64,000 nucleotides of DNA from Chrysaora quinquecirrha (GCA_014526335.1 JACTAT010000363.1:233001-297000), one strand, 5' to 3'; positions 34,920-46,303 are shown, counted from the stretch's first letter. Notes: a model not told the origin generated them from the sequence alone. A program made the numbers and translations.

Positions 34920-36367
34920 TTTTTGAATTGAAGATCTTGACTACACCGTTTGAATTACGAAGTATATATTACTGTATCTCTTATTTTTATAACGTTACGC
35001 ATGTTTGTTTCTTCTGTTGTTTTGTTATCTTAACTAGAAGATCGTTAAAAAGGAAAATTTCCACCCTGTAAGGATTTATGCCCTATAAAGTATGCACTGC
35101 CTTTCTCTAGGAGCCGCTATTCAAGGAATGTTGATGAAGCATGTCTAATTTCAACAAAAAAGGTTTCATTCTTCAACTTCAACAATCATTTTTTTCGGTT
35201 TGGAATTCAAATCATCGCAGCGGCTAACTTAGTAGTTTCAAATCTCCAGACTCCAAATTTGTACAACAGGGGGAAAATTGAGCAATAATGGTTACGTAAC
35301 GCATTTTGTTTACTAAAATCATGAGTTTTATTCTCGTTTTCTGTTAGACTTAATTCGTTGGCATTATGAGTAGAATTTAAGTCTAAAATTAATGAACAGT
35401 TATGAACTTTGGTTTCATTTGTAACTTTTAAACATTTTGTGAAAAGCATTTTCATAGACATTTAATGATGTTGATTCAGTTTTTCTATCAAGTGATCAAA
35501 TTTCTCTAGTCAAACGTCCTACTAATGGTCCAGCGAGCAACCACTTTCCACGTCAAAACCTTGTCCCAGGCCCCATCCTTGCGCAGAGTTTAAGGTCCCA
35601 ACTGAGTCCCTGGCCCCAGGTTTCTGGTCCAAAATGCGTCCCAGGTCCAAGTTCTCAACTGCGTCCTAGGTCCCAGGACCAACTTGCTTCCCAGGTCTCA
35701 GGTCCCATTCCGTTACCAGGTCCAAGGTCCCACCTGAGTCCCGCTTCCCTGGTCCCACCTAAGTCCCGTGTCTCGGGTCCCACCCGTGTCCTGCGTCCCA
35801 CGTCCCGGGTCCCACCTGAGTCCCAGGTCCCACCTGAGTCCCAGGTCCCGGGTCCCACCTGAGTCCTGGGTCCCGGGTCCCACCTGAGTCCCAGGTCCCG
35901 GGTCCCACCTGAGTCCCAGGTCCCGGGTCCCACCTGAGTCCCGCGTCCCGGGTCCCACCTGAGTCCCGCGTCCCGGGTCCCACCTGAGTCCCAGGTCCCG
36001 GGTCCCACCTGAGTCCCGCGTCCCGGGTCCCACCTGAGTCCAGCGTCCCGGGTCCCACCTGAGTCCAGCGTCCCGGGTCCCACCTGAGTCCAGCGTCCCG
36101 GGTCCCACCTGAGTCCAGCGTCCCGGTCCCACCTGAGTCCAGCGTCCCGGGTCCCACCTGAGTCCCGTCCGGGTCCCGGGTCCCACCTGAGTCCCACTTC
36201 CGTCCCGGGTCCCGCGTCCCACCTGAGTCCCACGTCCCACTTCCGTTTTGAGTCCCGATGGGGACGTCCCACTTCCGTCCCGGGTCCCATTTAATGTTTA
36301 CGTCCCACTTGAGTCCCACGTCCCGGGTCCCACCTGCGTCCCAAGGGTCATCAAATTCCGGTATGCC
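34779..36367 (-). repeat. Right terminal inverted repeat of the MULE-type transposon
   Basis: Reverse complement of 22478-23885. The inner 141 bp are the coding end of exon 7. The outer part is the minisatellite and the 23-bp terminus. It carries about 100 bp not present in the left arm (about 36195-36302), including two words that also occur in the array unit. Confidence 0.9.
35565..36345 (-). repeat. 25-bp GC-rich minisatellite, right arm
   Basis: Same 25-bp family as the left arm, read in reverse. The arm has more copies and additional variants, including one with CCAGCG in place of CCCGCG that is clustered at 36027-36148. Open frames of up to 211 codons on the reverse strand are artefacts of the repeat. 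Confidence 0.9.
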
Positions 36368-36649
36368 TCATATCTGTGGTGCACACATTGACATTCTGAC
36401 AAATAATAAACTCGACAAAAACTATTCAACTGCTAAGCCAACTGGCCATTCGGGACAATGTCGTCGCATAAAACCACTTGGAGATGACGGCAAAAGAGAC
36501 TTAGAACATTAAAGATAGTCATTAAGGGAATATTACTATCCCTTTATTTACATGACTGTCCTGGCTGTTTTACAATTAAAACTTGAGCTCGCTCTAAAGA
36601 CAGCTTCCATTGACTGTTTCACTACTCACAATCAGCGGTCACCTATAGA
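36368..36649 (+). repeat. Array-unit fragment on the far side of the transposon
   Basis: From TATCTGTGGTGCACACATTG to the CTATAGA junction this matches the last 280 bp of an array unit (compare 21698-21978). It shares with the unit 12/13 boundary the private bases GAGCTCGC and GCTTCC, against GACCTCGC and GCCTCC in interior units. It is therefore the continuation of the array's right edge. Confidence 0.85.
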
Positions 36650-36850
36650 CAATCTTGGCCAAAATTATAGAGACACTTTGAAACTTTTAAAGCAGCTTCG
36701 CTTTGTCCAAGCCCCCTCTCCCCCATATCAATGTTGTAGAATAAATCTCATTCCTAAACGAAAGGCAACACATTTCTCTTCAACCGGAGGCAACATTGAT
36801 ACAGGGGAGGTTGTCCTTCCATTTCTAGTGATTTGTTTGAAGTTTGATGC
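36650..36850 (+). mobile_element. CAATC-family MITE, copy 3 (3' truncated)
   Basis: It starts at the same CTATAGA position as copy 2 but lacks the last 50 bp. It is followed by ten bases and then an inverted copy. Confidence 0.75.
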
Positions 36851-36860
36851 AAATAATCCA

Positions 36861-37098
36861 CAATCCTGGCCAAAATTCATAGAGACTTTGCCAAAAAATC
36901 TTCATGCGACATCAAACTTCAAACAAATCACTAGAAATGAACCTCCCCTGTATCAATGTTGCCTCCGGTTGAAGAGAAATGTGTTACCTTTCGTTTAGGA
37001 ATGAGATTTATTCTACAACATTGATATGGGGAGAGGGGCTTGGACAAAGCGAAGCTGCTTTAAAGTTTCAAAGTGTCTCTATAATTTTGGCCAAGATT
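36861..37098 (-). mobile_element. CAATC-family MITE, copy 4
   Basis: Inverted relative to copy 3 and directly abutting copy 5. The copy 3 and copy 4 pair can fold into a hairpin of roughly 200 bp. Confidence 0.75.
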
Positions 37099-37352
37099 CA
37101 ATCCTGGCCAAAATTCATAGAGACTTTGCCAAAAAATCTTTATGCGACATCAAACTTCAAACAAATCACTAGAAATGGGAAGGACAACCCCTCCCCCCTG
37201 TATCAATGTTGCCTCCGGTTGAAGAGAAATGTGTTACCTTTCGTTTAGGAATGAGATTTATTCTACAACATTGATATGGGGGAGAGGGGGCTTGGACAAA
37301 GCGAAGCTGCTTTAAAAGTTTCAAAGTGTCTCTATAATTTTGGCCAAGATTG
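37099..37352 (-). mobile_element. CAATC-family MITE, copy 5
   Basis: 254 bp, head-to-tail with copy 4 and sharing its terminal bases at the junction. It is intact from CAATCCTGG to the terminal ATTG. Confidence 0.75.
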
Positions 37353-37890
37353 TAGATCTAAAATGGTTTTAACGTTGATGTTTACAGTAAAATTCAGTAA
37401 ACTGGCTTGAATCGCATTGTGTTAATGCTTTTACCTCTTTCAATCGAAACAAAATGCCATTACCTGATTTCAAAAGCTTATTTAGAATTGCGTTTCATTC
37501 AAAGCAAAACAAAAACCCTTTTGATAACGTTTGTGAAGAATGCAAAGCCAAAAAAACCAAATGCCATCCTGAAGTATAAGTTATCTGACTATGCAGTATG
37601 AAACAGGACTATCAAACTACTAAAGGACAAACAGGACTACTAAACTACCAAAAGACAAACAGTATCCTGCAGTAAACCCAAATTCCTGACACGGGACCGA
37701 ATCTCCATGATCAGACGGAGAATGCCTTCAATCTTTTTTATTGCTATGGTTTTTATCAAGGATCATTTCAGAGGGAAGGAAACAAGGAAGCCACGAAAGC
37801 TAAAACTTTCCGCAGAATGGGAAAATGGACTAACCAACAGGCTTAGAAACACGCGGAGGAACAGCACTAAGGGAGGGGGCTGAATACCGT
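37353..37890. other. No gene recognised
   Basis: AT-rich sequence with only short open frames. A small direct repeat of the type AGGACTACTAAACTAC-AAAGACAAACAG occurs at 37605-37660. Nothing else is supportable. Confidence 0.4.
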
Positions 37891-38700
37891 GAATAATTTC
37901 AGGACTGAGGAACAGGGCTACGGAATGAGACTTACGACCGAGCAATTTCAGGACTGAGGAACAGAATCAGGAGTGGAACTGAAGACATGAGTAATTTCAG
38001 GACTGAGGAACAGGACTAAGGAATGGGACTGAAGACCATGAGTAATTTCAGGACTAACAAACAGGACTTAAGAATGGGATCGAAGACCATGAGTAATTTC
38101 AGGACTGAGGAACAGAACTGAGGAATGGGACTGAAGACCATGAGTAATTTCAGGACTGAGGAACAGGACTAAGGAATGGGACTGAAGACCATGAGTAATT
38201 TCAGGACTGAGGAACAGAACTGAGGAATGGGACTGACGACCATGAGTAATTTCAGGACTGAGGAACAGGACTAAGGAATGGGACTGAAGACCATGAGTAA
38301 TATCAGGACTGACGACCAGGACTTAAGAATGGAACCAAAGACCATGAGTAATTTCAGGACTGACGAACAGGACTAAGGAATGGGACTGAAGACCATGAAT
38401 AATTTCATGACTGAGGAATGTGAATATAACAAAGTTTAGGAACTAGACTAAGACCATGAATAATTTCAGGACTAAGGAACAGGATAAAGGAACGGGACTG
38501 AAGACTATCAATAATTTCAGGAATAAGAAACAGGACAAAGAAATTGGACGGGACCCAATGAATAGTTTAAGGACTAACGAACATGAACAATAAGTCTGAG
38601 GAACAGGACCAAGGAATTGGATAGAAAATCTGAACAATAACAAGTCTGAGGAACAGGACCAAGGAATGGAACGGAAGACCATCAATTATTTCAGGACTAT
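37890..38700 (+). repeat. 51-bp minisatellite, about 15 copies
   Basis: The consensus unit is 51 bp, starting GGACTGAGGAACAGGACTAA and continuing GGAATGGGACTGAAGACCATGAGTAATTTCA-like. Copies degenerate toward both ends. The unit is itself built from shorter ggact/ggaac words. Open frames across it are not genes. Confidence 0.85.
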
Positions 38701-38742
38701 TTAAGGAACACAGACCATAGACAAAGAGAACTGCTGTACACT

Positions 38743-38802
38743 AACTAATTTGAAACTTAGGAACATCATTGTACACTAAGAACCTTGGACTAAAACAGAG
38801 GA
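38743..38802 (+). repeat. 60-bp dispersed repeat, right copy
   Basis: Counterpart of 997-1056. It follows the 51-bp minisatellite immediately. Confidence 0.7.
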
Positions 38803-39521
38803 ACAGAACTGTGCTTGACAAAATAGGAAATCAGATAAATGGCTCGAGCCCTTTTCACATTTAAAGAAACTTCCCCGTCGCTATCAACCATTTTAAAATA
38901 TAAGTAGCAATAACACGCGAAAACAGTCGTAAAACTTCGATTTCTGTTACTGTTAATAGACATCTAACGAACCCCCGCCAAAAGGCAGGCGATGGCCCAA
39001 AGACGTTATTGATCTTCAAGTTTTTGTCGCGTCGTGTAGAAACTCCATTAAAAGCAGTCTATCCCCTTCAGCTACTGGTTGAAGGAACAATTGATGTTGT
39101 GATGCAAGTAATTATAACGATGTTGCTTTTTCTTATATACTTCATACCAGGTTGAATATAAACAGAGCATCTTTAGAAATTGATTTGTTCAAATTTGAAT
39201 TTCCTTTAAATAGAATAATGCGTCTTGCTGCAGCAGAACGTAAACAGGCCTATGCATGTTTTTAGCCTCCGTTTACCTCATCATTTAAAAGGAGAAACGC
39301 TCGATTTCCACCGAAAACTCTCATCCAATACAAAAAATTTCGTTAAGACAGCATATTTTATGCAGTGTGAAAACGTGTCGCCCTACTACTTTCAAACCAA
39401 TCCCGCAAACAGTCTTCACAAGACTGTAAATGAGAGCAAATATCCTGAATATCTCACTCAGGAGCAAACACGAATTGTAGCTCAATCATATCAGGTTTGA
39501 TTCGAGTTTGCGATAACCCTG
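38803..39521. other. No confident gene
   Basis: One 91-codon frame at 39225-39500 (with HVFSLRLPHHLKGETLDFH) ends just before a MITE. It has no recognisable domain and no flanking splice evidence strong enough to call it. Confidence 0.3.
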
Positions 39522-39775
39522 CAATCTTGGCCAAAATTATAGAGACACTTTGAAACTTTTAAAGCAGCTTCGCTTTGTCCAAGCCCCCTCTCCCCCATAT
39601 CAATGTTGTAGAATAAATCTCATTCCTAAACGAAAGGTAACACATTTCTCTTCAACCGGAGGCAACATTGATACAGGGGGGAGGGGTTGTCCTTCCCATT
39701 TCTAGTGATTTGTTTGAAGTTTGATGTCGCATGAAGATTTTTTGGCAAAGTCTCTATGAATTTTGGCCAGGATTG
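39522..39775 (+). mobile_element. CAATC-family MITE, copy 6
   Basis: 254 bp, both termini intact, with TG on both sides (CCCTG before, TGGAT after). A two-base TG/CA duplication is possible but cannot be distinguished from chance. Confidence 0.8.
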
Positions 39776-41337
39776 TGGATGAATTCTGCCAACATTTTTA
39801 GCGTATTATCTGGCTTTGTTTCTTCGGTAATTTCATTTGCTCCGCCAATGCTCACTCTGCTTTGCATTCGCAAGTCGCTCGCTGTGCAGAAAATTGTTGA
39901 TAATGGAATAGTTTATAGTTGCAGTTGATAGTAGATAGTGTGAAAATGGGCTCTGGTTGTTTGGAAGGACAGAGCGATTTGCAAAAATCTCTCGTGCGTA
40001 TTATGTACGGCCGTAAGGAATTCGCCATTGAAATTCAACCGGACCTACTGCCTTTAAGCATATATCCAACAACTTCGCATAATGTATATCGTGCTAATTT
40101 CCAAAAAGGCTCTGTGGCTAAAATACCAAACATACAGTGGTGGGTGGTTGGCGCTATCAAAACGTTGTCTCGCACAATTTTTACCACGATTGTAGCATAG
40201 CCTCATGGCAGTATTGTTGTGTAGTACTTTCTATAGGTCGTTGTTATCTGCTGGGTCATGTTTCCCTGCAATACCCTATGTAACAGTTTTCCGAATATAT
40301 CTCAATGTCACTGTATATTGCATTCGGTACAGTTGTCCTTAACAGTTTGCCGTTCTCTTTCAATGCGGATAACTAGCCGCAATATATTTAGTTCAATTTT
40401 CACGTAGAGAGGCAGTCTTCAGTTTGTGAGGAAAAGCGAAAAAATCTTTGAATACACTTAAGCCTTTGTCATTTGGTACTCCTCCGAGTGTTAACTAAAG
40501 TAACAGGTCTAAACAAAAAATTAATGCTTGAATATAAACCGAGATTCAGGTCGAGATGCATCAATTTGAAAGTGAATCTGGACTCGTTTGTGTTAACATC
40601 CATCAACTTTGAAGATAATCAATACAATTTCGATCACTCTAAGTGTGAAAACAACCTCTTTCTGTCTACTGAGACCGGCGTTTCCGTTTTTATGAGCGAA
40701 TTTGTTTGCCTTTTTGAGGAACCATTCACAGAGCTCCTTTCCGAAAAGTTTTGTTTTCATCAGGCAATCTGTGGCAAAGGCATCAAAAAAACATCTCTCC
40801 AATTTCTGTCTAGGTGAAGGTCGGTTTCCAAGACAATTTTTATTGTTAAAAATTCGGTTAGAATTTGGATAAAGCTAAATTTCTACCGGAGCTCTTAGAG
40901 ATTGCTCTTTCATAGAATAATATAGCATGACTTTATATTTTGTTAATACTCACCAGGAGCTGAGTGTCACGAAGTAGGTGCTTAGTTCATTTCACGTTAA
41001 ATTAAAACTACACGTTTAAAGTCGGTGATTGAAGCTGCAAAACACAGTTTCCGGCCAATGCACCTGTCACTGCGGAGAAAGAGCCGCGTGAAAACCGAAG
41101 ATGAGAAGTAGATAGTAGAGGGACAGAAAGCAAGAACAATAAGGAAAAGGTTATATGTAAATCAAATATTGAATCTATTTCTAAATTAAACCCTTTATAC
41201 AGCATGGTTGCTGCCATATTGCAACTAAATATTGAAGTGAATTTATTTTGTTGAATAAATAAATTCCAGGTCAATTTTTCTCCCAGATAAGCCTGATTTT
41301 GAGCTATGTTATGTTGAGTACTGCTTTTCGACCTAAG

Positions 41338-41541
41338 AGAACAGTTCTTTTGGCTTCCTGGTTGCTTCGAAGTGATGGAGTTCAAAATTCTGGAAAAGCA
41401 CCTCGTCAATTTCTGACTTGCGTCTAAATTTTTGCTCTGGCTGTAAATCGAAAAATTTAATTTCTGCAATGCTTGCTACTTTGGTGTAAGGAAGTAAGCA
41501 CTTTTCTTGAAGCGTTTTGATTGCTTTCTCGTTTGATCCTG
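41338..41541 (-). CDS. Possible terminal exon, unknown protein
   Basis: On the reverse strand a pyrimidine-containing acceptor (TTTTGGTTGGCAG) is followed by an open frame of 67 codons: GSNEKAIKTLQEKCLLPY, then AEIKFFDLQPEQKF and FELHHFEATRKPKEL, closing at a TAG. The amino-acid mix looks protein-like, with balanced charge and no low complexity. I see no upstream exon and recognise no family, so this could be chance. Confidence 0.2.
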
Positions 41542-43470
41542 CCAACCAAAATATTTAGCTAAGGTGGACGCTACCCAGGGATATTGTCCCTCGGGGAAAT
41601 AAAATTTTTTAAATTGCACATGCCCCCCAAAAGCATTTCCTCACTCAATTTGAGCATATGGTGCCAATATCTAATTACCCTGAAGATTTTATGGTTCTGG
41701 ATTAAGGATTTCAAAACGTGCTGTATAAAGGGATAAGAGAGGGCAGGGAGAGCAAAATTAATGACGGTGCGAGGAAAACGCACTTGAAATCGAGCCTTCA
41801 ACTTAGATACGAATATCGAGGGCCTTACCTTGGTATACTCTACCCTATTGATATAGCCGGCAGAATCTTGTAAAGAATCATCCTGCATGGCAAATTTCAT
41901 TGATGAAGTTCCTTTGAAATAAACCATACTCGGTGAAATTAGAAGGGCAGCAAAATGTATCCTTAGAGAGGGGTACGTTCTTGCCCTCCCCAAATAAACC
42001 AACAAAAAAAATAGTGGCATTCATTCCAGTTAAACCCCCCTGCTCTAACCGGGATCTATTGGACTCTGCCAGTGATTTCATCTAATTGAAGCAGGTTTAA
42101 TTGTCAAGAAATAGCTAATAAAGTACTGAAAGCAAAAAATTTTCACCCTTCACCCGTAGTTTTATAAGAACAAGACGGAGTTTTCATATAGAAAAAACGG
42201 TGTATTTGACTTAACCTTCGCATGAAATTCATTGCCGTCGAAAATAAATATAGAATATTTCGTTGCATAGCACTTAAATGAAACTTACTGGCTGTTCTTT
42301 AGTTCTATACCATGCATTTCACTTTGATTTTTTCATTTTTACTATATTTAGCTCTCCGAATGCATCCTGAATCCCTGAAAGCCGCTTTTTTATATCTGAG
42401 TGTCAGTTGTTCCTCCTGTAATGATATAATGAATAAATAGTATGCTACAATATAATAAGACAAACGTCAATTTTGATCTTTTGTTTCAGCTTTCCTTTGA
42501 TGACATCAATTTACCGGATCTTGTATGAAGATGAGCCGCCTTCAAGTCTTATAGAGACATTGTGTAATCACTTTTAAGTGTCAAACTGAGTACGATAATT
42601 TGTACTAAGTATTTGGCTAGAATCAATTCTATCCCAAAAAGAAGTTTGTAACACTTTTATTTTCTGCATAAGCATTTAAATATTCATTTTTTTCATGTTA
42701 GGCTGGGAATTTTTAATAACATTCTGGCAAATCGGGTAACGGGAAATCTACAAGTGCTTTTTCTAGGAGCATTCTCGCTAACTAGCCTTTATGAAGTAAT
42801 CAATGACGTTACATGGCTATGGTCCGTGACAATCTGCCAAGCGAATTTTGTATCGCAGATTGTATCATTTGAACGTGCATAAAAATTGTAAAACACTTAT
42901 ATTGTTTGATTTGCCTTTCAAATGCTATAGGCATTTGAATATAGAATACAGAACCCTTTGTGGTTCTTTTAATATGAATAGCTTTAACACTGGCTACAGG
43001 ACACGTGGAATTCCGAATGGAAAGTTGTTTCCATTTTGATTTTATGTTTTTGTATCTGTCTCATTATTCTGCTGCTAAAGCGCCATTATGAACTCACATG
43101 TGGCTGATTAACACGAGATTGAGCCTTATGTCACTCAAGCTGTAAGCTGCACCCTCTCCAGTGTCTGTTTTATAGATGAGCTCCTACTAGGTGGTTTTAA
43201 CTTTCCTCTTGCTCCAAAGACAAGAACAATAGTGTGTCATAGGTGTGACATGATATCTATCACACTGGAAAGTGAGTTGCGGTTCTGAAAGGCAATGAGG
43301 GGTGGCGCGAAATTAGGGACCCTCGTGTTAAAAGATGTTTTTTAGCTCCGCATTCATAGTTTTTGACCACAAAATTTCAAACCGTGTTTGAAATGGAACA
43401 ATCTGCACTTTGCTCACAGTCAAGTCGTTCACAAACTTCGTTGAAATGGTGAAAGATATCTATTGTTGTT

Positions 43471-43556
43471 CAGCATGACGGCGATAACGATTATAATGAT
43501 AATGGTGATGGTTATGATATAATGATCATCATCATCAGCATCATGATCATGATTTA
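43471..43556. repeat. Degenerate GAT/ATC trinucleotide repeat
   Basis: Imperfect GATAATGATGG runs switch to ATCATCATCAGCATC, giving a small palindrome-like tract. Confidence 0.6.
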
Positions 43557-44184
43557 TATTGTAGCTATTGTAAAATTCTTTAATGTTATTTTGTACAGTA
43601 GTGTTTTGGCACTAATGTTAACTAACATAAAGCAAACTACATAGGTTGTTTTTATTTCTGTATTCTACTGCATATCGCAGAATGAGCATGCATATTTGTT
43701 ATCAAGAAACCAAGTCTTGACTATTTTTTGAACTGTTTTTCATTTTGAGCTGATTTTTTTAGCAGGAAGTGAGCTCCATATTTCTGGCCCTTGAAACCGC
43801 AATGATTTAATTCCATAATCGCAGCATTAAGGCATGGCGTAAATGTGGTTTAACGGAGAAAGCGGAACCTCGTTTTCACCCTTTGGCCTCTGTTTTAATC
43901 CCGGTCAGTTGACACGCCTTCCACGGCATTGCCCTCCGACCCGACAGTCTATTACTGCTTTCGTTGAAGTACATTGGTGTTTTTAATCTGATCTCGGTTC
44001 TTTCGCCGTGAGCAATAAAATGCAGAATTCTTCTAACATGAATCGTAAACCGGACGAGCTCATGTCCCTTAGGGACTGGAAGAAATGAAGTTTTCGCTTT
44101 TTACGCAGAAAAGCAGATCACTACCACTTGTCGTCTTCCGGCAAGTAAGGAGCTATTGAAAGAGGTTGTTTGATTTTTTTTTTA

Positions 44185-44778
44185 ATGGTGATGCAGGCCC
44201 TTCATCCTTACCGACGGATGCTGGTGAACCAAGGCAAGGGCATTCAAATGAGAATCAACCCCCGACAAGCCAAGCGACAGAAGACATGCGGTTAAGTAAT
44301 TGATAAATCGAGAAGAGGCGAGGACTATGATACGAGAAGAAGTTCACTCTTTGCAGCAGCCGCCGATCCAAAGAGAGCAAATCCCGGTGCCAGAACCCAC
44401 AGCAGCCCAGCAGCTCTCGCCTACATCATCCATCGTGGCTCCAAATACACATCGAAGCAAAAGCAGAAAAGAAACTAGTTCAAGTCAGAACCCAGTCCTC
44501 CCCATGCCAACTCTGCAAGAACCAGGTATGAGCTTCCTTCACAATAGTTTATACTCTGAAGCTAACAAGCTCCCTCCACTTCCGGCAGAATCGATAAAGC
44601 CCTCAAAGAGTTTAAAAATGGTTTCAAAATAGTCTACTCCGGTCCAGAATTTAACAGTGTTGCTAAAAACCTGCAGTCAGCCACTACAAACCCAGAAGCC
44701 GTTGCCGTTGCCGAGACGATTCGGCCAACCCTTGGGGACCTTTCGGCCAACATAACTCACCACCTTCGCCGATGTTAT
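44185..44778 (+). pseudogene. Retroelement-like relic (possible DIRS/RT-upstream segment)
   Basis: An open frame from 44300 (INREEARTMIREEVHSLQQ, then a Ser/Pro-rich stretch) meets a one-base shift near 44590. The shifted frame continues IDKALKEFKNGFKIVYSGPE and NLQSATTNPEAV to a stop at 44778. The F-x-x-GF-x-I-x-Y-x-GP...NL-x-SA pattern resembles the segment just before the reverse transcriptase in DIRS-like elements of marine invertebrates. This is from memory of the pattern and is tentative. No RT follows. Confidence 0.3.
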
Positions 44779-44949
44779 TAGTTAATGGTTAATGTAATAA
44801 TGATAAGACTGCTAAAGAAAACAAGTTGGGATAACTAAATAAATAGATCGTGATAACTAAATCATAATTCGCCCTACGTTTTTCAGAATGGGGTTTTATC
44901 CTAAGTTTTTATTTCAAATCAAATGGATCGAGATAACAAAGTCGGGTTT

Positions 44950-45182
44950 GTGGCGTATTCCGGCAGACAAATTTTACAAAAAAAGGTTACATCGATCCAC
45001 AAGCTATATTGCAATTTATAATACTAAAAAGAAAACAAATCTTAGGCATGACAACCTAACAGGGACTGCTTCCATTTCTCTCTCTTTAATTCATCTCAGC
45101 ACGCCACTCCTGCAAGCGTCAAAAATACAATCTTATAAAATTTCAAACGGGGGTAAAACCATGGGGTGGTAAGAGCCCTCAC
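44950..45182 (-). mobile_element. LTR of retrotransposon 2 (reverse), outer end uncertain
   Basis: On the reverse strand the polypurine tract AGAGGGGGAGAG is followed by TGTGAGGGCTCTTACC at 45182. The same junction appears in forward orientation at 63966. A TATA-like AGTATTATAAATTG lies inside. The 3' limit near CGCCACA (44950) is a guess. Confidence 0.5.
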
Positions 45183-46184
45183 ACTCTCCCCCTCTAAAAT
45201 AAATGTCTCCTGACATTCCTAGTAAAACTAATCTTCGAACACGTCTTCTTCAAATCTTCTTAATCAAATTCAAGAATCCCTTCCACTGACAATATAAGCC
45301 ATTGATCAGCAGTAACGACGTATAATTCAAATGTCAAGCTGCGCAGCATAATTTCAATTCATCAACGATTGTCGAATAAGCCTTGAATACAGCAATATTC
45401 GGGAAGCGATATAGTATTATGATCTCAATTTTTTTTGTTTTTTCTTCAAAAACGAGTAAATACAAATGTAAAATCAACGTAGGTGCGGAAATCGCTGTTC
45501 AAATAATCGTAGAATATTACGTAAATCGCTGTTCAATATTTCAGGATGTTAATGAATCGGTAAATATATCGGTGGTACAAATCCACGTGGTACAAATGCG
45601 TTCATTTGTGGACCGAAGTATCTTGGATTATTCATTGAAGTGTTGTACATGACTTGCGGGGGGTACATCTGCAGCATTATTGGTTGAATTCGTGCGCGTA
45701 TGTCTGCAGGTTGACCTAATCCATAATATGAAAACATCAAAGGTGGGTTACGTATTCTTTGAGGTCGTTGGGTAACATGCGGTTGCGTCGACAGGTCCGA
45801 AGGTGTATTAGCAGTATCAGCTGTTACAATATTTGGTTCCTCGTTATCTCGCTGTTCCTCTGTTTCATAATCTGAATTCTGCACTTTGTATCTGAGAATG
45901 TAACTCTGCATCTCGATTATCGGCCACTTCCGAAGGTGGATCGTGGATATGAATATGTCGCGTAACTTCAGTAAGTTGATATGGGTCCAAGGCTTAGGTC
46001 AAATTCGTAATCATCCGCTACCCTTTCTTCTTCTGACTCGACAACAGAATTTGATTGACGTTGATTGCTAGAAGTAGACGCTAGGCGACGAGGACGAGTT
46101 TCTGGAGGTTTTTCTGACTCTTCTTCGTATGGCAGAAATGGGCAAGGCAACATCAGATTACGATGAAGCATTCATAAACTCGAA
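45183..46184 (-). mobile_element. 3' internal end of retrotransposon 2 (reverse), left arm of large inverted repeat
   Basis: Reverse complement of 62949-63965. Two open frames on the reverse strand (45968-46171, with LPCPFLPYEEESEKP; and 45549-45911, with TQRPQRIRNPPLMFSYYG and ending PPIYLPIH) are the C-terminal tail of a pol-like polyprotein, separated by a frame break. The RPQRIRNPP motif before the stop resembles gypsy-type pol tails. Downstream are a non-coding AT-rich stretch, the polypurine tract and the LTR. It is cut at 46184, where LINE 3' sequence begins. Confidence 0.6.
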
Positions 46185-46303
46185 TAAACGACCCCTTGGA
46201 TGGAAGAACAGCATCACTGCTAGGTGTAATTAGTTAGCATGTATACCCATTTATATCTATATGATTTACTAAGAATGTATTTTAATTTGCTGAAAGAGTA
46301 TCG
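46185..46303 (+). mobile_element. LINE 3'-end fragment
   Basis: Matches the last codons (KRPLGWKNSITARCN) and 3' UTR of the LINE copies, compare 49170-49290. It is cut on the left by the retrotransposon 2 tail and abuts an LTR on the right, exactly as in the longer LINE copies. Confidence 0.8.

Larger units (their letters stand above)
22478..36367 (+). mobile_element. Long-TIR MULE-type DNA transposon, 13.9 kb
   Basis: The element begins GGCATACCGGAATTTGATGA and ends with the exact reverse complement. The first 23 bases are perfect inverted repeats. They continue into arms of 1408 bp (left) and 1589 bp (right) that contain a 25-bp GC-rich minisatellite and a shared unique segment. Between the arms lies a spliced gene combining a kinase domain and a MULE/SWIM transposase. 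No target-site duplication is seen: the left flank is GTCGGGGAC and the right flank is TCATATCTG. The left flank is array unit 13. The right flank resumes the array unit about 455 bp further on, so insertion was accompanied or followed by a deletion. MULE assignment rests on the transposase domain. Confidence 0.85.
39776..44185. other. Long stretch without confident genes
   Basis: Open frames at 39919-40200, 40473-40817, 40593-40802 (reverse), 41008-41469 (reverse) and 41571-42020 (reverse) have no domain I recognise. The reverse frame at 40593-40802 contains a protein-like run (GKELCEWFLKKANKFAHKNG) after a possible acceptor, but has no partner exon. A weak exon candidate is listed separately. 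The stretch may be intron or intergenic DNA. Confidence 0.35.

Noticed and set aside
22469..36376. Target-site duplication for the long-TIR transposon
   Set aside because: The nine bases on each side (GTCGGGGAC and TCATATCTG) do not match, so no duplication is claimed.
41571..42020. 149-codon reverse-strand frame in the gene-poor stretch
   Set aside because: It lacks a recognisable domain, has no supporting splice sites, and its residue mix gives no family hint. It is probably chance.
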